The notes under the pieces were generated by a model that was not told the DNA's origin, searched no databases, and saw nothing but the letters and a program-made list of their open reading frames with translations. The position numbers were made by a program, and so were the translations under genes. From Candidatus Parcubacteria bacterium (GTDB lineage: Bacteria; Patescibacteriota; Minisyncoccia; UBA6257; 2-01-FULL-56-20), in contig DAIBYH010000001.1 of NCBI GenBank assembly GCA_027424065.1, positions 1 to 20,477 of the forward strand: a DNA stretch of 20,477 bases. Reading direction: 5' to 3'. Shown one piece after another: positions 1 to 7,700 of the stretch; the stretch's first letter is position 1; each line of letters starts with the position of its first letter.

Positions 1-891
1 AAGACCGAGGAGGATGTCCGATGGGCCGTCCGGGAGGCAGCCGAGAACAACCTTCCTGTCTTCGTTCTCGGCGGCGGAACGAATCTCCTGCTTGATGACC
101 GCGGCGTACGCGGCCTGGTCCTCAAGATCGGCATCTCCGACATAAAAACAAAAGGGCTCCTGCTCTCCGCCGGAGCAGGCACTTCCATGGACCGTCTTGC
201 CGTCTTCGCGGCAAAACATTCGCTTGCCGGACTGGAATGGGCCGGCGGCCTTCCCGGCACGCTCGGCGGCGCGGTCCGCGGCAATGCCGGCTGCTTCGGC
301 GGCGAGATCAAGGATGCCATCCGGAGCGTGCGGAGCGTGCGGATAGCGACCGGCCGCATCATCATTCGCAGCGCGAAGAAATGCCGCTTCGGCTACCGCG
401 ACAGCGTTTTCAAGCGCCGCCCCGGCGAGATCATTATCAGTGCAACTTTCCGGATGCGGCCGGGAGCATCCAGGGAACTTTCCGCAAAGCTCCGCGCGGA
501 ACGAAAATGGCGCGCAGAACATCATCCCCTGGAATATCCGAGCGCCGGCAGCGTCTTCAAGAATGTGCCGCTCGCGCGGATCGCAAAACCCGGGAGTCCG
601 CGCTACCGCCGCGCATTGAAGGACGGCGCCATCACGTATCGCGGATCCCGTTTCTCCGTGAAAACCGACCCCGCACCCGTCATTGCCGCCGCAAAGCTTA
701 TCGGAGAAAGCGGGCTTCAGGGCGCACGGCGGGGCGGCGCCCTGGTCTCCCCGAAGCATACGAACTTCGTCGTAAACGCAGGCGGAGCGACGGCGAAGGA
801 CGTCCGCGGGCTTATCGCGCGCATCAAGGCAACGGTCCACCGAAAATTCGGGATCACGCTCGAGGAGGAAATCCAGGTTGTTTCGTGGTAA
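1..891 (+). CDS. murB: UDP-N-acetylenolpyruvoylglucosamine reductase, 5' partial
   Basis: MurB carries out the NADPH-dependent reduction of UDP-GlcNAc-enolpyruvate to UDP-MurNAc, the second committed step of cytoplasmic peptidoglycan precursor synthesis. The frame is open from base 1, so the start codon lies upstream; 296 codons are visible and probably only a few N-terminal residues are missing. Visible motifs are the FAD-binding GGGTNLL (residues about 24-30 of the visible part), GGLPGTLGGAVRGNAG (about 82-97), YRDSVFK (about 132-138), and EYPSAGSVFKN with the catalytic Ser proton donor (about residue 184). A Glu-rich end, LEEEIQVV, carries the likely catalytic Glu. The SAGSVFKN form matches the shorter type II (Bacillus-like) enzymes. 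The gene ends with TAA 32 nt before hpf and probably forms an operon with the next two genes. An internal ATG at 187 is not the start, because the FAD loop lies upstream of it. Confidence 0.95.
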   Translation, partial: KTEEDVRWAVREAAENNLPVFVLGGGTNLLLDDRGVRGLVLKIGISDIKTKGLLLSAGAGTSMDRLAVFAAKHSLAGLEWAGGLPGTLGGAVRGNAGCFGGEIKDAIRSVRSVRIATGRIIIRSAKKCRFGYRDSVFKRRPGEIIISATFRMRPGASRELSAKLRAERKWRAEHHPLEYPSAGSVFKNVPLARIAKPGSPRYRRALKDGAITYRGSRFSVKTDPAPVIAAAKLIGESGLQGARRGGALVSPKHTNFVVNAGGATAKDVRGLIARIKATVHRKFGITLEEEIQVVSW

Positions 892-923
892 TATGAAAAA
901 AAGGTCACTGCATCATCACGATC

Positions 924-1247
924 ATGAACATCATCACGAAAACCGACATTGAACTTACGCCGTCGCTCGCATCGTACCTTGAAAAGAAATTCTCGCAGCT
1001 CGATAAATTTGTCGCGGCCGTCGCGAAAATGAATCCCTCAGAACTGAAGATCGAGATCAAGCGCACCACGAAGCACCATCGCAAAGGCGACGTATATCAC
1101 GTCGTCGCGGCATTCCGCACCGCAAAGGTCAGTCTTCGCGCCGACGCAGAAGCGGACGACGTTCTCGCCGCCATTGACGCCGCGAAGGATACGCTCCGGA
1201 AAGAGATCGAGAACTATAAAGAATATGAGGACGAGAAATCGAAATAG
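924..1247 (+). CDS. hpf: Ribosome hibernation-promoting factor / RaiA family, short form
   Basis: This 107-aa protein has the single beta-alpha-beta-beta-beta-alpha fold sequence of the S30AE/RaiA family. It begins MNIITKTDIELTPSLASYLEKK, has the central IEIKRTTKHHRKGDVYHVVAAF segment in two pieces, and ends in a charged helix with an acidic/basic tail. Family members bind the decoding region of the 30S subunit and silence ribosomes during stress or slow growth. The length corresponds to the short HPF or YfiA type; the C-terminal dimerisation domain of long HPF is absent, so 100S dimers would need another partner if they form. It lies 32 nt after murB and 5 nt before the RodZ-like gene. I see no Shine-Dalgarno before the ATG. 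Fold and family are clear; assignment to HPF rather than RaiA is not. Confidence 0.88.
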   Translation: MNIITKTDIELTPSLASYLEKKFSQLDKFVAAVAKMNPSELKIEIKRTTKHHRKGDVYHVVAAFRTAKVSLRADAEADDVLAAIDAAKDTLRKEIENYKEYEDEKSK

Positions 1248-1252
1248 CACCC

Positions 1253-1960
1253 ATGGAGACCGAAGATACAACGCTTGAACTTTTTTTGCGCGACCGCATC
1301 AAGGATAAAGGGATCACCCTGAAAAAACTTTCGGACCTTTCCGGCGTCTCGATCAATCACATCGAGAACATGCTGCGGGGCGACTTCGAACACGTTCCTC
1401 CGATGCCCTATTTCCGCGGCTACCTGATCCGCATCGGCGCCGTGCTCGATTTCGACGGAGAGGCCTGGTGGCTCAAGATCAAACGGGAAGAGGGCGTGCG
1501 CAAGTCCGGACCGACGGACGCGCTTCCCCGCAACCGGTTCGCCCGCACCTCCCGCGCGCGGTCGCTCGTGATCTGGGGGACCGCCGCCGTGTTTCTCGTG
1601 CTCATCCTGATCCTTGCCCTGCCGCATATTGTCGGCGAACCAGGGATCACGATCGCTGTTCCGGGCAGCAATCCCTATGCGACCACCTCCGATACCATCG
1701 TCATCCAGGGCACGGCGAAAAACGCCGACTCGGTCTATGTGAACGGCGACGAAGCGACCATTGCGAGCGACGGCTCTTGGCAGCAGACGGTCCTTCTCCA
1801 GGGCGGCATGAACACATTCGATATTTCAGCGAAAAAATTCCTCGGCGGCACGGCAAATCTCGTTGAACAGATCATCTATAATCCGCCGGCGATAACGACC
1901 CCCGCAACCTCCACGCAACCCACCGCAACAACGACGCCGGCAACCAGCACAAAGCCATAA
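1253..1960 (+). CDS. RodZ-like HTH and single-pass membrane protein with Ig-like domain
   Basis: The 235-aa protein has an N-terminal helix-turn-helix region (about residues 8-75, including LKKLSDLSGVSINHIENMLRG and a PYFRGYLIRIG segment). A basic linker follows, then one transmembrane helix (about 104-125, VIWGTAAVFLVLILILALP). An extracytoplasmic Ig-like beta domain spans about 130-209, and a low-complexity Thr/Pro/Ala/Ser tail (about 210-235) ends it. The order HTH - TM - beta domain is that of RodZ, which links MreB to the envelope; the outer domain looks more like the bacterial Ig-like folds of Patescibacteria than the classical RodZ C-terminal domain. It is the last gene of the murB-hpf unit, starting 5 nt after hpf, which suits a cell-wall role. 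The start ATG is followed directly by the HTH region. No Shine-Dalgarno is visible. The exact function is inferred. Confidence 0.75.
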   Translation: METEDTTLELFLRDRIKDKGITLKKLSDLSGVSINHIENMLRGDFEHVPPMPYFRGYLIRIGAVLDFDGEAWWLKIKREEGVRKSGPTDALPRNRFARTSRARSLVIWGTAAVFLVLILILALPHIVGEPGITIAVPGSNPYATTSDTIVIQGTAKNADSVYVNGDEATIASDGSWQQTVLLQGGMNTFDISAKKFLGGTANLVEQIIYNPPAITTPATSTQPTATTTPATSTKP

Positions 1961-2041
1961 AAACTCCTCGGCAAGCTTGGTGTCATACAGAGTCCTTCGA
2001 CGAGGCTCAGGATAAACTTCGCGAAGCATCCTTTCCTCTCG

Positions 2042-2070
2042 GTCATCCCGAGACGGAGCCGAGGGATGAC
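2042..2070. repeat. REP-like inverted repeat
   Basis: GTCATCCC and GGGATGAC form an 8-bp perfect inverted repeat around a 13-nt purine-rich centre. The same kind of element (GTCATnCCGA...TCGGnATGAC) recurs in this window near 5775-5825, 6442-6496 and 15157-15183, always between genes. The surrounding spacer (1961-2090) also carries the phrase CTCGGCAAGCTTGG, echoed near 15250 (CTCGGCAAACTTGG). It resembles the short palindromic repeats scattered in many Patescibacteria genomes. Confidence 0.75.
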
Positions 2071-2091
2071 AGGAAAACATTGTCATGCAGC

Positions 2092-2119
2092 GTCCCGCCG
2101 CTGAGGCGGAGACTTTTTT
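2092..2119 (+). terminator. Intrinsic terminator after the murB-hpf-RodZ-like genes
   Basis: GTCCCGCC and GGCGGAGAC pair (8 bp with one bulged A) around a GCTGA loop and run directly into TTTTTT. It lies 130 nt after the RodZ-like stop and upstream of the recA promoter, so it would insulate recA. Confidence 0.75.
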
Positions 2120-2164
2120 GCTTCCGAGAGCCCATTTTTCTTCATATTTTTTTAATGACTTCTC

Positions 2165-2173
2165 TGGTATAAT
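2165..2173 (+). promoter_or_regulatory. Extended -10 promoter of recA, leaderless start
   Basis: TGGTATAAT is a perfect extended -10 box. It ends 6 nt before the recA ATG, so transcription should begin at or within a base of the start codon. No convincing -35 and no Shine-Dalgarno are present. I see no LexA-type (SOS) operator in the 60 nt upstream, though a lineage-specific one could be missed. Confidence 0.8.
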
Positions 2174-2179
2174 TGGGCT

Positions 2180-3274
2180 ATGAAAAATACCAAAAAGGCG
2201 AAGGGTAGCGGAAAAGAGAAATCCTCTTCGGCAAAAGAAGGGCACGCGGTGAGCGATAAGCAGTTGAACGATCTTCTCTCTTCTCTCCAGGAAAAGTTCG
2301 GGGAGGGATCCATTATGCGGCTCGGCGAGGTCAGCAAGGTGGACGTCTCGGTCGTCCCTACGGGATCATTCTCGCTCGACCTTGCGCTTGGCGTGGGCGG
2401 CCTGCCGCGCGGCAGGATCGTGGAGATCTTTGGCCCGGAATCGAGCGGTAAGACAACGCTCGCCCTGAACGTCGTCGCCCAGGCTCAGAAGATGGGCGGC
2501 AAGGCGGCATTTATCGATGCCGAGCACGCCATGGACCCGGAATATGCAAAGAAGCTCGGCGTCGACGTGAATGAGCTCCTGATCTCCCAGCCGGACAGCG
2601 GCGAGGAAGCACTGAATATCCTGGAAAGCCTCGTGCGTTCGGGTATGATCGCGGTCGTGGTCGTGGATTCCGTTGCAGCACTGACGCCGAAGGCCGAACT
2701 TGAGGGAGAGATGGGAGAGCAGCACGTGGGCCGCCAGGCGCGCATGATGGGCCAGGCGCTCCGGAAACTCACCGCGATCGCCGCCGGAACGCAAACGATG
2801 GTCATTTTTATCAACCAGATCCGCATGAAGATCGGCGTGATGTTCGGAAACCCCGAGACAACGCCGGGCGGGCGGGCACTTCCCTTTGCGGCATCCGTAC
2901 GCATTGATATTCGCCGCATCGCACAGGTAAAGAAAGGCGAAAATATCATCGGAAATCGCGTTAAGGCAAAAGTGGTTAAAAATAAGGTCGCCGCGCCGTT
3001 CAAATCGGCTGAATTCGATATTCTCTTCAGCCAGGGCATCTCCTATGAAAGCGACGTCCTGAACGCCGCCGTCAATCGCGGCGTCGTCAAAAAAGCCGGA
3101 TCCAGTTTCTCTTTTGAGAGCGAAAAATTGGGCGTCGGATTTGATGCGGCGCGTCTCAAGCTCAAAGAAAATCCCGAACTGATGGGCCGGATCAAGGAAA
3201 AGATCGTTGCATCGCTCGACTCCGGAGAAGGAGAATCCGGAGCGGAAGGAGGCGACGCCGCGGACGCCGAATAA
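2180..3274 (+). CDS. recA: RecA recombinase
   Basis: RecA forms filaments on single-stranded DNA and catalyses ATP-dependent strand exchange; in most bacteria it also triggers LexA cleavage. The 364-aa protein has a Lys/Ser-rich N-terminal extension (about residues 1-25), Walker A GPESSGKT (85-92), Walker B VVVVDSV (about 159-165) and the L2-region motif [11 protein letters not shown]. The C-terminal tail is acidic and Gly-rich, as in other RecA proteins. In the interface helix the usual GGxALKFYASVR reads [12 protein letters not shown], so two commonly conserved residues (Lys and Tyr) are replaced by Pro and Ala while the Phe remains. It is a single-gene unit, with its own promoter directly at the ATG and a bidirectional terminator just after the stop. 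Confidence 0.97.
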   Translation: MKNTKKAKGSGKEKSSSAKEGHAVSDKQLNDLLSSLQEKFGEGSIMRLGEVSKVDVSVVPTGSFSLDLALGVGGLPRGRIVEIFGPESSGKTTLALNVVAQAQKMGGKAAFIDAEHAMDPEYAKKLGVDVNELLISQPDSGEEALNILESLVRSGMIAVVVVDSVAALTPKAELEGEMGEQHVGRQARMMGQALRKLTAIAAGTQTMVIFINQIRMKIGVMFGNPETTPGGRALPFAASVRIDIRRIAQVKKGENIIGNRVKAKVVKNKVAAPFKSAEFDILFSQGISYESDVLNAAVNRGVVKKAGSSFSFESEKLGVGFDAARLKLKENPELMGRIKEKIVASLDSGEGESGAEGGDAADAE

Positions 3275-3282
3275 GGAATGAC

Positions 3283-3310
3283 AATAAATCCCGCCTTGGC
3301 GGGATTTATT
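3283..3310. terminator. Bidirectional terminator between recA and orf90
   Basis: AATAAATCCCGCC and GGCGGGATTTATT form a 13-bp perfect stem with a TT centre, with A- and T-rich flanks on both sides. It serves convergent recA (+) and the 90-aa gene (-); the TAA stop of the minus-strand gene lies inside the stem. Confidence 0.85.
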
Positions 3311-3578
3311 TCTTGAGCACCAACTGATTCACGAAATACAGCGCTATCGCGAGAATAATGAGAGCCAGTACGATGATCGCGATCGTCATCATGAGTCCGG
3401 CTGCGGCGTGCGGTTTTTTTTCGGATGCCGCAGCGATCTTCACGTTCTGATACTTCGGCAGTCCGCCGCCGCTCTGCGCGATGGAGGCGAGATCGGACTT
3501 CAGCGTCCGCACCTTCACCTCCTGCGGCGGAGGCGGTGCGGTCGGAAGCACCTGGGATGCGAGATCGGTATTGGCCAT
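3306..3578 (-). CDS. Small C-terminally anchored membrane protein, unknown function
   Basis: The 90-aa product begins MANTDLASQ, has a Pro-rich patch (PTAPPPP), a short polar region, and one hydrophobic helix near the C-terminus (about residues 59-83) followed by VLKK. It is therefore a single-pass protein with most of its mass on one side of the membrane. I do not recognise a family. The start is set by the promoter: an extended -10 box TGGTACACT ends 6 nt before this ATG, whereas an in-frame ATG 27 nt further upstream would lie outside the predicted transcript. The gene follows pnp on the same strand but has its own promoter, and it ends in the terminator shared with recA. Confidence 0.7.
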   Translation of the reverse strand: MANTDLASQVLPTAPPPPQEVKVRTLKSDLASIAQSGGGLPKYQNVKIAAASEKKPHAAAGLMMTIAIIVLALIILAIALYFVNQLVLKK

Positions 3579-3584
3579 ATCCCC

Positions 3585-3593
3585 AGTGTACCA
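3585..3593 (-). promoter_or_regulatory. Extended -10 promoter of the 90-aa gene
   Basis: On the minus strand TGGTACACT is followed by 6 nt (GGGGAT) and the ATG. This is the same leaderless geometry as recA. There is no clear -35. Confidence 0.7.
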
Positions 3594-3635
3594 CAGATCG
3601 CGCAACGCGCCCCAGAACCCGCCTCAAAACGAGCT

Positions 3636-5744
3636 CTACGACTCGGCAAGCTGCTTGATGGAGAGCCTGACCTTGCCGTCCTCGGAGCTGATGACCTTCG
3701 CCCTGACAAAATCGCCCAGCTTCACGACGTCTTCCACATTCTTCACGAAGCCGTTCCTGAGTTCCGAAACATGGATCATGCCGTCCTTGCCTCCGCCGAG
3801 GTCAACGATCGCGCCGAACTCCAGGATCTTGACGATATTCCCTTCGACGACGTCCCCCACCTTGAACTCACGCGTGAGAGCCGCGATCGCCGTTGCGGCC
3901 GCGGCCACCTTCGCATGATCGGTGCCGGAAACGAATACGCCGCCGTCCTCTTCGACGTCAATGCCGGAAAGCGAATACTTCTCCACAAGACCGTTGATGG
4001 TCTTGCCGCCGGGTCCGATCAGGAGCCCGATCTTCTCCACCGGGATCCGAAGCTGCTGAATGGCCGGAACGAACGGCGAAAGTTCCTTGCGGGGTTCGGG
4101 CAACGTCGCCGAGAGCACCTTCAGGATCTCAAGCCGCGCCTTGCGGGTCTGCGCGAACGCCTTTTCGAGGATCTCGATCGTCAGACCATCCACCTTCACG
4201 TCCATCTGCATGCCGGTCACGCCGTCAACGGTTCCCGCGATCTTCAGATCCATGTCGCCGTGGTGGTCTTCGGGACCCTGAATGTCGGTCAATACTTTAT
4301 AGTTCGTAACGTCGCTCATCATGAGTCCCATGGCAACGCCGGCAACGAGCTTCTTCAACGGAACGCCCGCATCCATCATGGAGAGCGATGCGGCACAGAT
4401 GGTCGCCTGCGATGAAGAACCGTTGGACGACATGATCTCCGAAACGACGCGGATCGTGTACGGAAACTCTTCCTTGCTCGGAATGAGCCGTTCAAGCGAC
4501 TTGCGCGCCAGATTACCGTGACCGATCTCGCGCCGGCCCGGCCCGCGGAAGTTGCCGATCTCGCCGACCGAGAACGGCGGGAAATTGTAGTGCAGCATGA
4601 AGCGCCGTTTCCCGTTCGTTTCCATGGTCTCGATAAGCTGTTCCGCGCCCGGCGCCGCGAGGGTTGTCACGGCGAGCGCCTGCGTGTTACCGCGGCGGAA
4701 GAGCGACGATCCATGCGTGCGCGAGAACAATCCGACCTCTGCATCGAGCGGACGAAGCTCGTCGAGCTTTCGGCCGTCCGGACGGCGCTCATGTTCAAGA
4801 ACGTTCTTGTGCACGAGATCGTTGATGGCGTCCTCAAAGAGAAAATCAACGGCCTTCCAGTTCACTTTCTTGCCTTGATCCTCGAAGGTCTCCTTGACGT
4901 GGAGATTGAGCGCGGTCTTCAGTTTTCCGATCTCGCTCTGCTGCTCCATCTTCGTCGGATGATATACCGCAGCCTCAAGCTTGCCGTCAATGAACGATGT
5001 GACGGCGGCAACGAGCTCCGGATCGGGCTCCGCAAGCGCAACCACGGCTTTTTCCTTGCCGATCTCCTTGCGGATACGCTCCTGGAAATCAACCAGCTGA
5101 TTCACGGCCTCCTGGGCCTTCTTGAATCCCGAAATGACATCTTCCTCCCGGGCATCCAGACCGCCGAGCTCGATCATGTTGATCCTGTCTTTTGAGCCGG
5201 AAACGAACGCGTCAAAGATCGGCAAATTGGCCGCTACATAGGAATTGTCAGGGTTGATCTTGAAGCCGTCCTGCCATGAGGCAATGCGAACGCCGGCGAC
5301 CGGACCGTTCCACGGGATATCCGAGATAAGGAGCGCCGTTGACGCACCTATGAGTCCCACGAACTCCGGATCGTTCTCTTCGTCGATCTGAAGCACGGTC
5401 ATGACGACCTGGATCTCGCGGCGCATACGGTCATTAAAGAGCGGGCGGATCGTACGGTCCACGAGCCGTCCTGCAAGGACCGCCTCTTCGGACGCCTTGC
5501 CCTCGCGGCGCACGTAGCGGCTGCCGATGATCTTTCCTGAAGCATAGAAACGCTCTTCGTAATCCACCTTCAGTGGCATATAGTCGATATCCGCATCACG
5601 CCGCCCCATGACGACGGTCGCGAGAACTACCGTCTCGCCATACTTTGCGAGAACTGCGGCGTTCGCCTGTTCAGCGAGCTCCGAGATCTCGAGCGTCAGT
5701 TTCTTTCCTGCAATATCTATCGAAAATTCTTTTTTGTTTCTCAT
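3636..5744 (-). CDS. pnp: Polyribonucleotide nucleotidyltransferase (PNPase)
   Basis: PNPase degrades RNA 3' to 5' by phosphorolysis. The 702-aa protein has the full domain order: an RNase PH-like domain, an all-helical domain, and a second PH domain with PPFSVGEIGNFRGPGRREIGHG (written here as the family motif), MSSNGSSSQATICAASL and the metal-site stretch EDHHGDMDLKIAGT. A KH domain follows (about 567-624, GPGG at 577-580) and then an S1 domain (about 625-702). Nothing essential appears to be missing. I chose the ATG at 5744 (MRNKKEFSIDIAGKK) because homologues begin at that point; the ORF opens 11 codons earlier with sequence lying in an intergenic repeat. It follows rpsO and a NYN-domain gene on the same strand, matching the common rpsO-pnp order with one insertion. 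Confidence 0.96.
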   Translation of the reverse strand: MRNKKEFSIDIAGKKLTLEISELAEQANAAVLAKYGETVVLATVVMGRRDADIDYMPLKVDYEERFYASGKIIGSRYVRREGKASEEAVLAGRLVDRTIRPLFNDRMRREIQVVMTVLQIDEENDPEFVGLIGASTALLISDIPWNGPVAGVRIASWQDGFKINPDNSYVAANLPIFDAFVSGSKDRINMIELGGLDAREEDVISGFKKAQEAVNQLVDFQERIRKEIGKEKAVVALAEPDPELVAAVTSFIDGKLEAAVYHPTKMEQQSEIGKLKTALNLHVKETFEDQGKKVNWKAVDFLFEDAINDLVHKNVLEHERRPDGRKLDELRPLDAEVGLFSRTHGSSLFRRGNTQALAVTTLAAPGAEQLIETMETNGKRRFMLHYNFPPFSVGEIGNFRGPGRREIGHGNLARKSLERLIPSKEEFPYTIRVVSEIMSSNGSSSQATICAASLSMMDAGVPLKKLVAGVAMGLMMSDVTNYKVLTDIQGPEDHHGDMDLKIAGTVDGVTGMQMDVKVDGLTIEILEKAFAQTRKARLEILKVLSATLPEPRKELSPFVPAIQQLRIPVEKIGLLIGPGGKTINGLVEKYSLSGIDVEEDGGVFVSGTDHAKVAAAATAIAALTREFKVGDVVEGNIVKILEFGAIVDLGGGKDGMIHVSELRNGFVKNVEDVVKLGDFVRAKVISSEDGKVRLSIKQLAES

Positions 5745-5779
5745 AAATGATTGATGAATAATGGTGTCCGTTGCCATCC

Positions 5780-5818
5780 CGAACTCTGCGAAAGCCGCAT
5801 CAGTTCGCGCAGAGTTCG
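5780..5818. repeat. Inverted repeat in the pnp leader
   Basis: CGAACTCTGCG and CGCAGAGTTCG form an 11-bp perfect stem with a 17-nt loop between the NYN-domain gene and pnp. It has no T-tract, so it is not a good terminator. It could be an RNase processing site in the rpsO-pnp transcript, as known for the E. coli rpsO-pnp spacer. It is also flanked by CATCCC and AAATGAC like the REP-like repeats of this window. Confidence 0.65.
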
Positions 5819-5838
5819 AAATGACAACAACGGTTTAT

Positions 5839-6411
5839 TTACTTTCTTGCGCGGATCTTCATGATCGCCCGGGGAATATCCTCGACGCTCACGAAACGGT
5901 CCGCGGCCTCCTGCAATTTTGCCGATGCGCTCCGCCGGAATGCGGCGACCTCGACCATGCGCCCGGCTCCCCACTTCAGATAATCGATCAACGGAAGAAA
6001 GTCCCCGTCGCCCGTCACAAGAATGACGACGTCGAGCGACGATGCCATGCGGATCGCATCAACCGCCATGCCGACGTCCCAGTCCGCCTTTTTCGCTCCG
6101 TCGGCCCAGATCTGCAGATCCTTCATGCGCAGTTCGAGGCCGGCCTTCTCGAGCGCCTCAAAGAAGGAACTTTCCGCCGACGCTTCGCTGGTCGCAGTCT
6201 GTTTCGGCCGGGTAGCGGGAATGTCAACGACGCCCTCGCTCTTCACGACGTAGGCAAGCGCCCGGATCAGCTGCCGTTCACCGACGAGGTGCCGGATCAG
6301 CTCCTCATAGTTCACCCTCCCGTGATACAGATTTTTCGCGGAATGGTAGAGATTCTGCACGTCAACAAAAATACCGACCCGTTGATTGGGATATTGTGCT
6401 GGAGATTTCAT
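5839..6411 (-). CDS. NYN/LabA-like PIN-superfamily protein, probable ribonuclease
   Basis: The 190-aa protein shows the NYN (DUF88/LabA) pattern. An N-terminal strand ends in acidic FVDVQNLYH. The middle has KKADWDVGMAVDAIRMA, then the strand VVILVTGDGDFLPLIDYL, a Gly-rich turn and VEVAAF. The conserved Asp residues (FVD, DWD, GDGD) are those that bind metal in PIN-like nucleases, so RNase activity is likely but the substrate is unknown. The ATG at 6411 (MKSPAQYPNQRVGIF) starts just before the domain; the longer reading frame upstream is translated REP-like repeat. Sitting between rpsO and pnp, it is well placed for a role in RNA turnover or ribosome quality control. Confidence 0.82.
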   Translation of the reverse strand: MKSPAQYPNQRVGIFVDVQNLYHSAKNLYHGRVNYEELIRHLVGERQLIRALAYVVKSEGVVDIPATRPKQTATSEASAESSFFEALEKAGLELRMKDLQIWADGAKKADWDVGMAVDAIRMASSLDVVILVTGDGDFLPLIDYLKWGAGRMVEVAAFRRSASAKLQEAADRFVSVEDIPRAIMKIRARK

Positions 6412-6441
6412 GTGATAGTGATGACTCGCGCGAGGCGGACC

Positions 6442-6496
6442 GTCATCTCGAGCTTTATGCAGGATCCCGCGGATCCCGCGCAAGGCTCGGAATGAC
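6442..6496. repeat. REP-like inverted repeat between the NYN gene and rpsO
   Basis: GTCATCTCGAGC and GCTCGGAATGAC are the imperfect outer arms of a 55-nt element. Its centre has two copies of GGATCCCGCG in tandem. It belongs to the same GTCAT...ATGAC family as the copies near 2042 and 15157. Confidence 0.7.
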
Positions 6497-6534
6497 AACT
6501 CTCCGCCTGGTAAGGTTATAAGGTTCGACGTTTG

Positions 6535-6801
6535 CTACCGCTTGAGATCAAGCTTCTTGATGATCTTTTCATACGCGGACGGCTCCTTCTTCTTGAGATA
6601 GGTCAAGAGCTTTCTGCGGCTCGAGACCATTTTCAGGAGACCGCGGCGGGAATGATTGTCCTTTGGGTTCTTCTTGAGGTGCGCCGCAAGCTCGTCGATC
6701 TGGCGCGAAACCAGGGCGACCTGCACATCGGCGGAACCCGTATCTTTCTCGTGTTTCTGGAATTCTCCCGCAATGCGGGACTTCACTCGTTTGGTAAGCA
6801 T
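6535..6801 (-). CDS. rpsO: 30S ribosomal protein S15
   Basis: The 88-aa protein is a standard-length S15. It has the internal segments DTGSADVQVALVSRQIDEL, HLKKNPKDNHSRRGLLKMV and RRKLLTYLKKKEPSAYEKI that cover the rRNA-binding helices. S15 binds 16S rRNA early in assembly of the 30S platform. It is the first gene of a minus-strand unit continuing to the NYN gene and pnp. The start is fixed by an excellent promoter whose -10 ends 6 nt before the ATG; there is no Shine-Dalgarno. Confidence 0.97.
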   Translation of the reverse strand: MLTKRVKSRIAGEFQKHEKDTGSADVQVALVSRQIDELAAHLKKNPKDNHSRRGLLKMVSSRRKLLTYLKKKEPSAYEKIIKKLDLKR

Positions 6802-6807
6802 GTTCGT

Positions 6808-6836
6808 ATAATACAGGATATTGCGGAAAATTGCAA
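6808..6836 (-). promoter_or_regulatory. rpsO promoter, leaderless
   Basis: On the minus strand TTGCAA, a 17-nt spacer and TATTAT are followed by 6 nt and the ATG. The -35 box starts at the base directly after the tatD stop codon, so the promoter fills the whole 35-nt gap between the two genes. Confidence 0.85.
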
Positions 6837-7700
6837 CTATTCCGCGGAAATACCGAAAATCCGTTCCGCATTTTGACGGATCTGAAGCGCCATTTCCTCC
6901 CCGGAAAGACCCTTCAGAGCGGCAAGCCGCTGGACCACGTGGATCACATAAGCCGGCTCATTCCGCTTTCCCCGGCAGGGTACCGGTGCAACGTACGGAG
7001 CATCGGTCTCCGAAAGGATCCTGTCCGGCGGCAAAAAACCGATCAATTCGTCATAGTCCCCCGCCGTCCTTCCCTTTCTCGGCGGAAAGGTCACGGCACC
7101 GCCGAATGTAAAGGAAAAACCGAGCTCTAAAAGCTGCCGTGCGTCCTCAATAGTCCCCGTGAAGAAATGGATGACGCCCGGAGCGGGCAGCGCAGACAAA
7201 GTTGCGCGATGGTCCTTCAGGATGCCGATCAGCTCGGGGAATGCCGCGCGGCAATGAACGACCAGCGGCTTTCGCACCTCTGCAGCAAGGGCGATCTGGG
7301 CGAGGAATGCGTCGGTCTGACGCCGGACCTCCGCGACCCGATCGGCCCCCTCGCTCATATGAAAAAAGTCGAGTCCGCACTCCCCGATGGCGACGGTCTT
7401 CGGATCGTGCGCCAATTCCCGATAGTACGCCGCATCAAAGATTTCTCCCTGCGAATCATCTCCGCCCAGCTCGTCCGCATCGGCGAACGAAGGACCGGTA
7501 TGCGTCGGATGCAGTCCGACGGCGGCAAAAACACCCTCATGTGCGCGGGCAAGATCCACGGCGGCACGGGAGGTCGTACGCTCCGTCCCCGCATTGATGA
7601 ACCGAACCCCCGCATCCCGCGCGCGCCGGATCACGTCGTCGCGATCGGCGTCAAAGGCCGCAAATTGGACATGCGTATGTGCGTCAAAAAAAGTATCCAT
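6837..7700 (-). CDS. tatD: TatD family metal-dependent hydrolase / DNase
   Basis: The 287-aa amidohydrolase-fold protein has the full TatD metal set: FFDAHTHVQF (HxH) at the N-terminus, GECGLDFF with the metal-bridging Glu, PLVVHCRAA, IHFFTGT, and LSETDAPYVAP with the catalytic Asp near the C-terminus. Family members are 3'-5' exonucleases acting on DNA or RNA, and some have other hydrolase activities. The ATG at 7700 overlaps the TGA of the preceding gene by one base (TGATG), which suggests translational coupling. A GTG one codon earlier is an alternative start. The stop abuts the rpsO -35 box. Confidence 0.92.
   Translation of the reverse strand: MDTFFDAHTHVQFAAFDADRDDVIRRARDAGVRFINAGTERTTSRAAVDLARAHEGVFAAVGLHPTHTGPSFADADELGGDDSQGEIFDAAYYRELAHDPKTVAIGECGLDFFHMSEGADRVAEVRRQTDAFLAQIALAAEVRKPLVVHCRAAFPELIGILKDHRATLSALPAPGVIHFFTGTIEDARQLLELGFSFTFGGAVTFPPRKGRTAGDYDELIGFLPPDRILSETDAPYVAPVPCRGKRNEPAYVIHVVQRLAALKGLSGEEMALQIRQNAERIFGISAE

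Noticed and set aside
893..923. ATG at 893 opening a His-rich peptide before hpf
   Set aside because: It lies in a different frame from hpf, and I could support neither a start signal nor a product for it.
3408..5195. Long plus-strand open frames (335 and 225 codons)
   Set aside because: They are antisense shadows of pnp and orf90; the minus-strand PNPase is unmistakable.
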